A DNA stretch of 64,000 nt, taken from a bacterium. GTDB lineage: Bacteria; Bacillota; Bacilli; Lactobacillales; Streptococcaceae. Position 1 is the stretch's first letter. Every line of letters begins with the position of its first letter. Of the stretch, positions 63,942 to 64,000 are shown piece by piece. Location: NCBI GenBank assembly GCA_905221505.1, contig CAJNDL010000001.1, forward strand, positions 159,942 through 223,941, in the 5' to 3' direction. The notes below the pieces were generated by a model. The model saw only the letters and a program-made list of their open reading frames with translations. It had not been told where the DNA came from and did not search any database. Position numbers and translations under genes: made by a program.

Positions 63942-64000
63942 ATGGCATATTCAATAGATTTTCGTAAAAAAGTTCTCTCTTATTGTGAGCGAACAGGTAG
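63942..64000 (+). CDS. IS630-family transposase, N-terminal part (partial)
   Basis: ATG 63942 opens MAYSIDFRKKVLSYCERTG, the N-terminal helix of the IS630-Spn1 transposase (a helix-turn-helix DNA-binding segment). The frame leaves the window. No ribosome binding site; the mRNA is probably leaderless. Confidence 0.85.
   Translation, partial: MAYSIDFRKKVLSYCERTG

Larger units (their letters stand above)
63894..64000 (+). mobile_element. Left end of an IS630-Spn1-like element
   Basis: TATAGTAAAATGAACC resembles the end of pneumococcal IS630-Spn1, which inserts at TA. The transposase start follows within 50 bp. The element continues beyond the window. Confidence 0.75.

Overview
The window is chromosomal DNA of a Streptococcus of the mitis group, most probably S. 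pneumoniae or a close relative such as S. mitis. The evidence is a C-terminal fragment of a ZmpB-type zinc metalloprotease, pneumococcus-like gene order (pabB, choline-binding protein, glk, thyA, miaA ... spxB ... clpP, liv operon, ftsEX, glucose PTS), a choline-binding surface protein, BOX repeats (their boxA part matches the standard BOX-PCR primer target), the IS630-Spn1-like transposase start at the right edge, low GC, and short intergenic spaces with extended -10 promoters (TGnTATAAT). I see no tRNA, rRNA, CRISPR array or prophage.

Layout. 1-5.6 kb: end of zmpB, folate enzyme PabB(C), a choline-binding protein with Excalibur and Ltp-type domains, glucokinase, thymidylate synthase, and a small DUF3042 gene on the minus strand. 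5.6-10.1 kb: miaA-hflX-hypothetical-rnz-SDR operon. 10.2-14.9 kb: LysR regulator, divergent yqgQ-rhodanese pair, rsuA, typA, DUF3165. 14.9-20.2 kb: cell-wall/division operon murD-murG-divIB, then pyrF-pyrE under a PyrR attenuator. 20.3-24.6 kb: polar amino-acid ABC transporter (minus) and divergent lactate oxidase.

24.6-32.5 kb is a thiamin salvage region with three TPP riboswitches. Two are near-identical promoter-riboswitch-terminator cassettes. They drive a TenA-E-type gene and a seven-gene operon (YkoE/D/C-like ECF transporter, TenA-C, ThiW, ThiM, ThiE). The third controls convergent thiD. 32.5-37.6 kb: copper operon copY-cupA-copA with two CopY boxes, then spxB. Thiamin salvage fits the need of SpxB for ThDP. 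LctO and SpxB together convert lactate to pyruvate and on to acetyl phosphate, each step releasing H2O2.

37.8-43.7 kb: small VOC protein, SemiSWEET sugar transporter, 6-phospho-beta-glucosidase, manA, Na+-dependent transporter, MerR/TipAS regulator. 43.7-49.4 kb: DUF1697, BaiN/HI0933 flavoprotein, DegV, TetR, comEB, upp, clpP (CtsR-controlled), ylbG. 49.4-54.2 kb: branched-chain amino-acid transporter livJHMGF. 54.2-54.6 kb: a tandem array of covarying hairpins that no gene explains. 54.7-63 kb: CBS-ACT protein, prfB with its programmed frameshift, ftsE-ftsX, glucose PTS, an EEP-family hydrolase, a DEAD-box helicase. The last kb holds an IS200 remnant, a small AT-rich membrane protein gene, BOX repeats and the start of an IS630 element.

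Stretches over 300 bases without a gene are 24577-25027 and 25697-26056 (TPP cassettes), 32267-32630 (TPP riboswitch plus cop operators), 54171-54750 (hairpin array plus promoter), 62954-63334 (IS200 debris) and 63554-63941 (BOX/IS ends). The most unusual signals are the hairpin array after livF, six genes whose extended -10 lies only 6-9 nt before the ATG (probable leaderless mRNAs), the Excalibur/choline-binding/Ltp fusion, the duplicated TPP cassette feeding two TenA subclasses, a rhodanese without its cysteine, and a BOX element sitting in the loop of a terminator.
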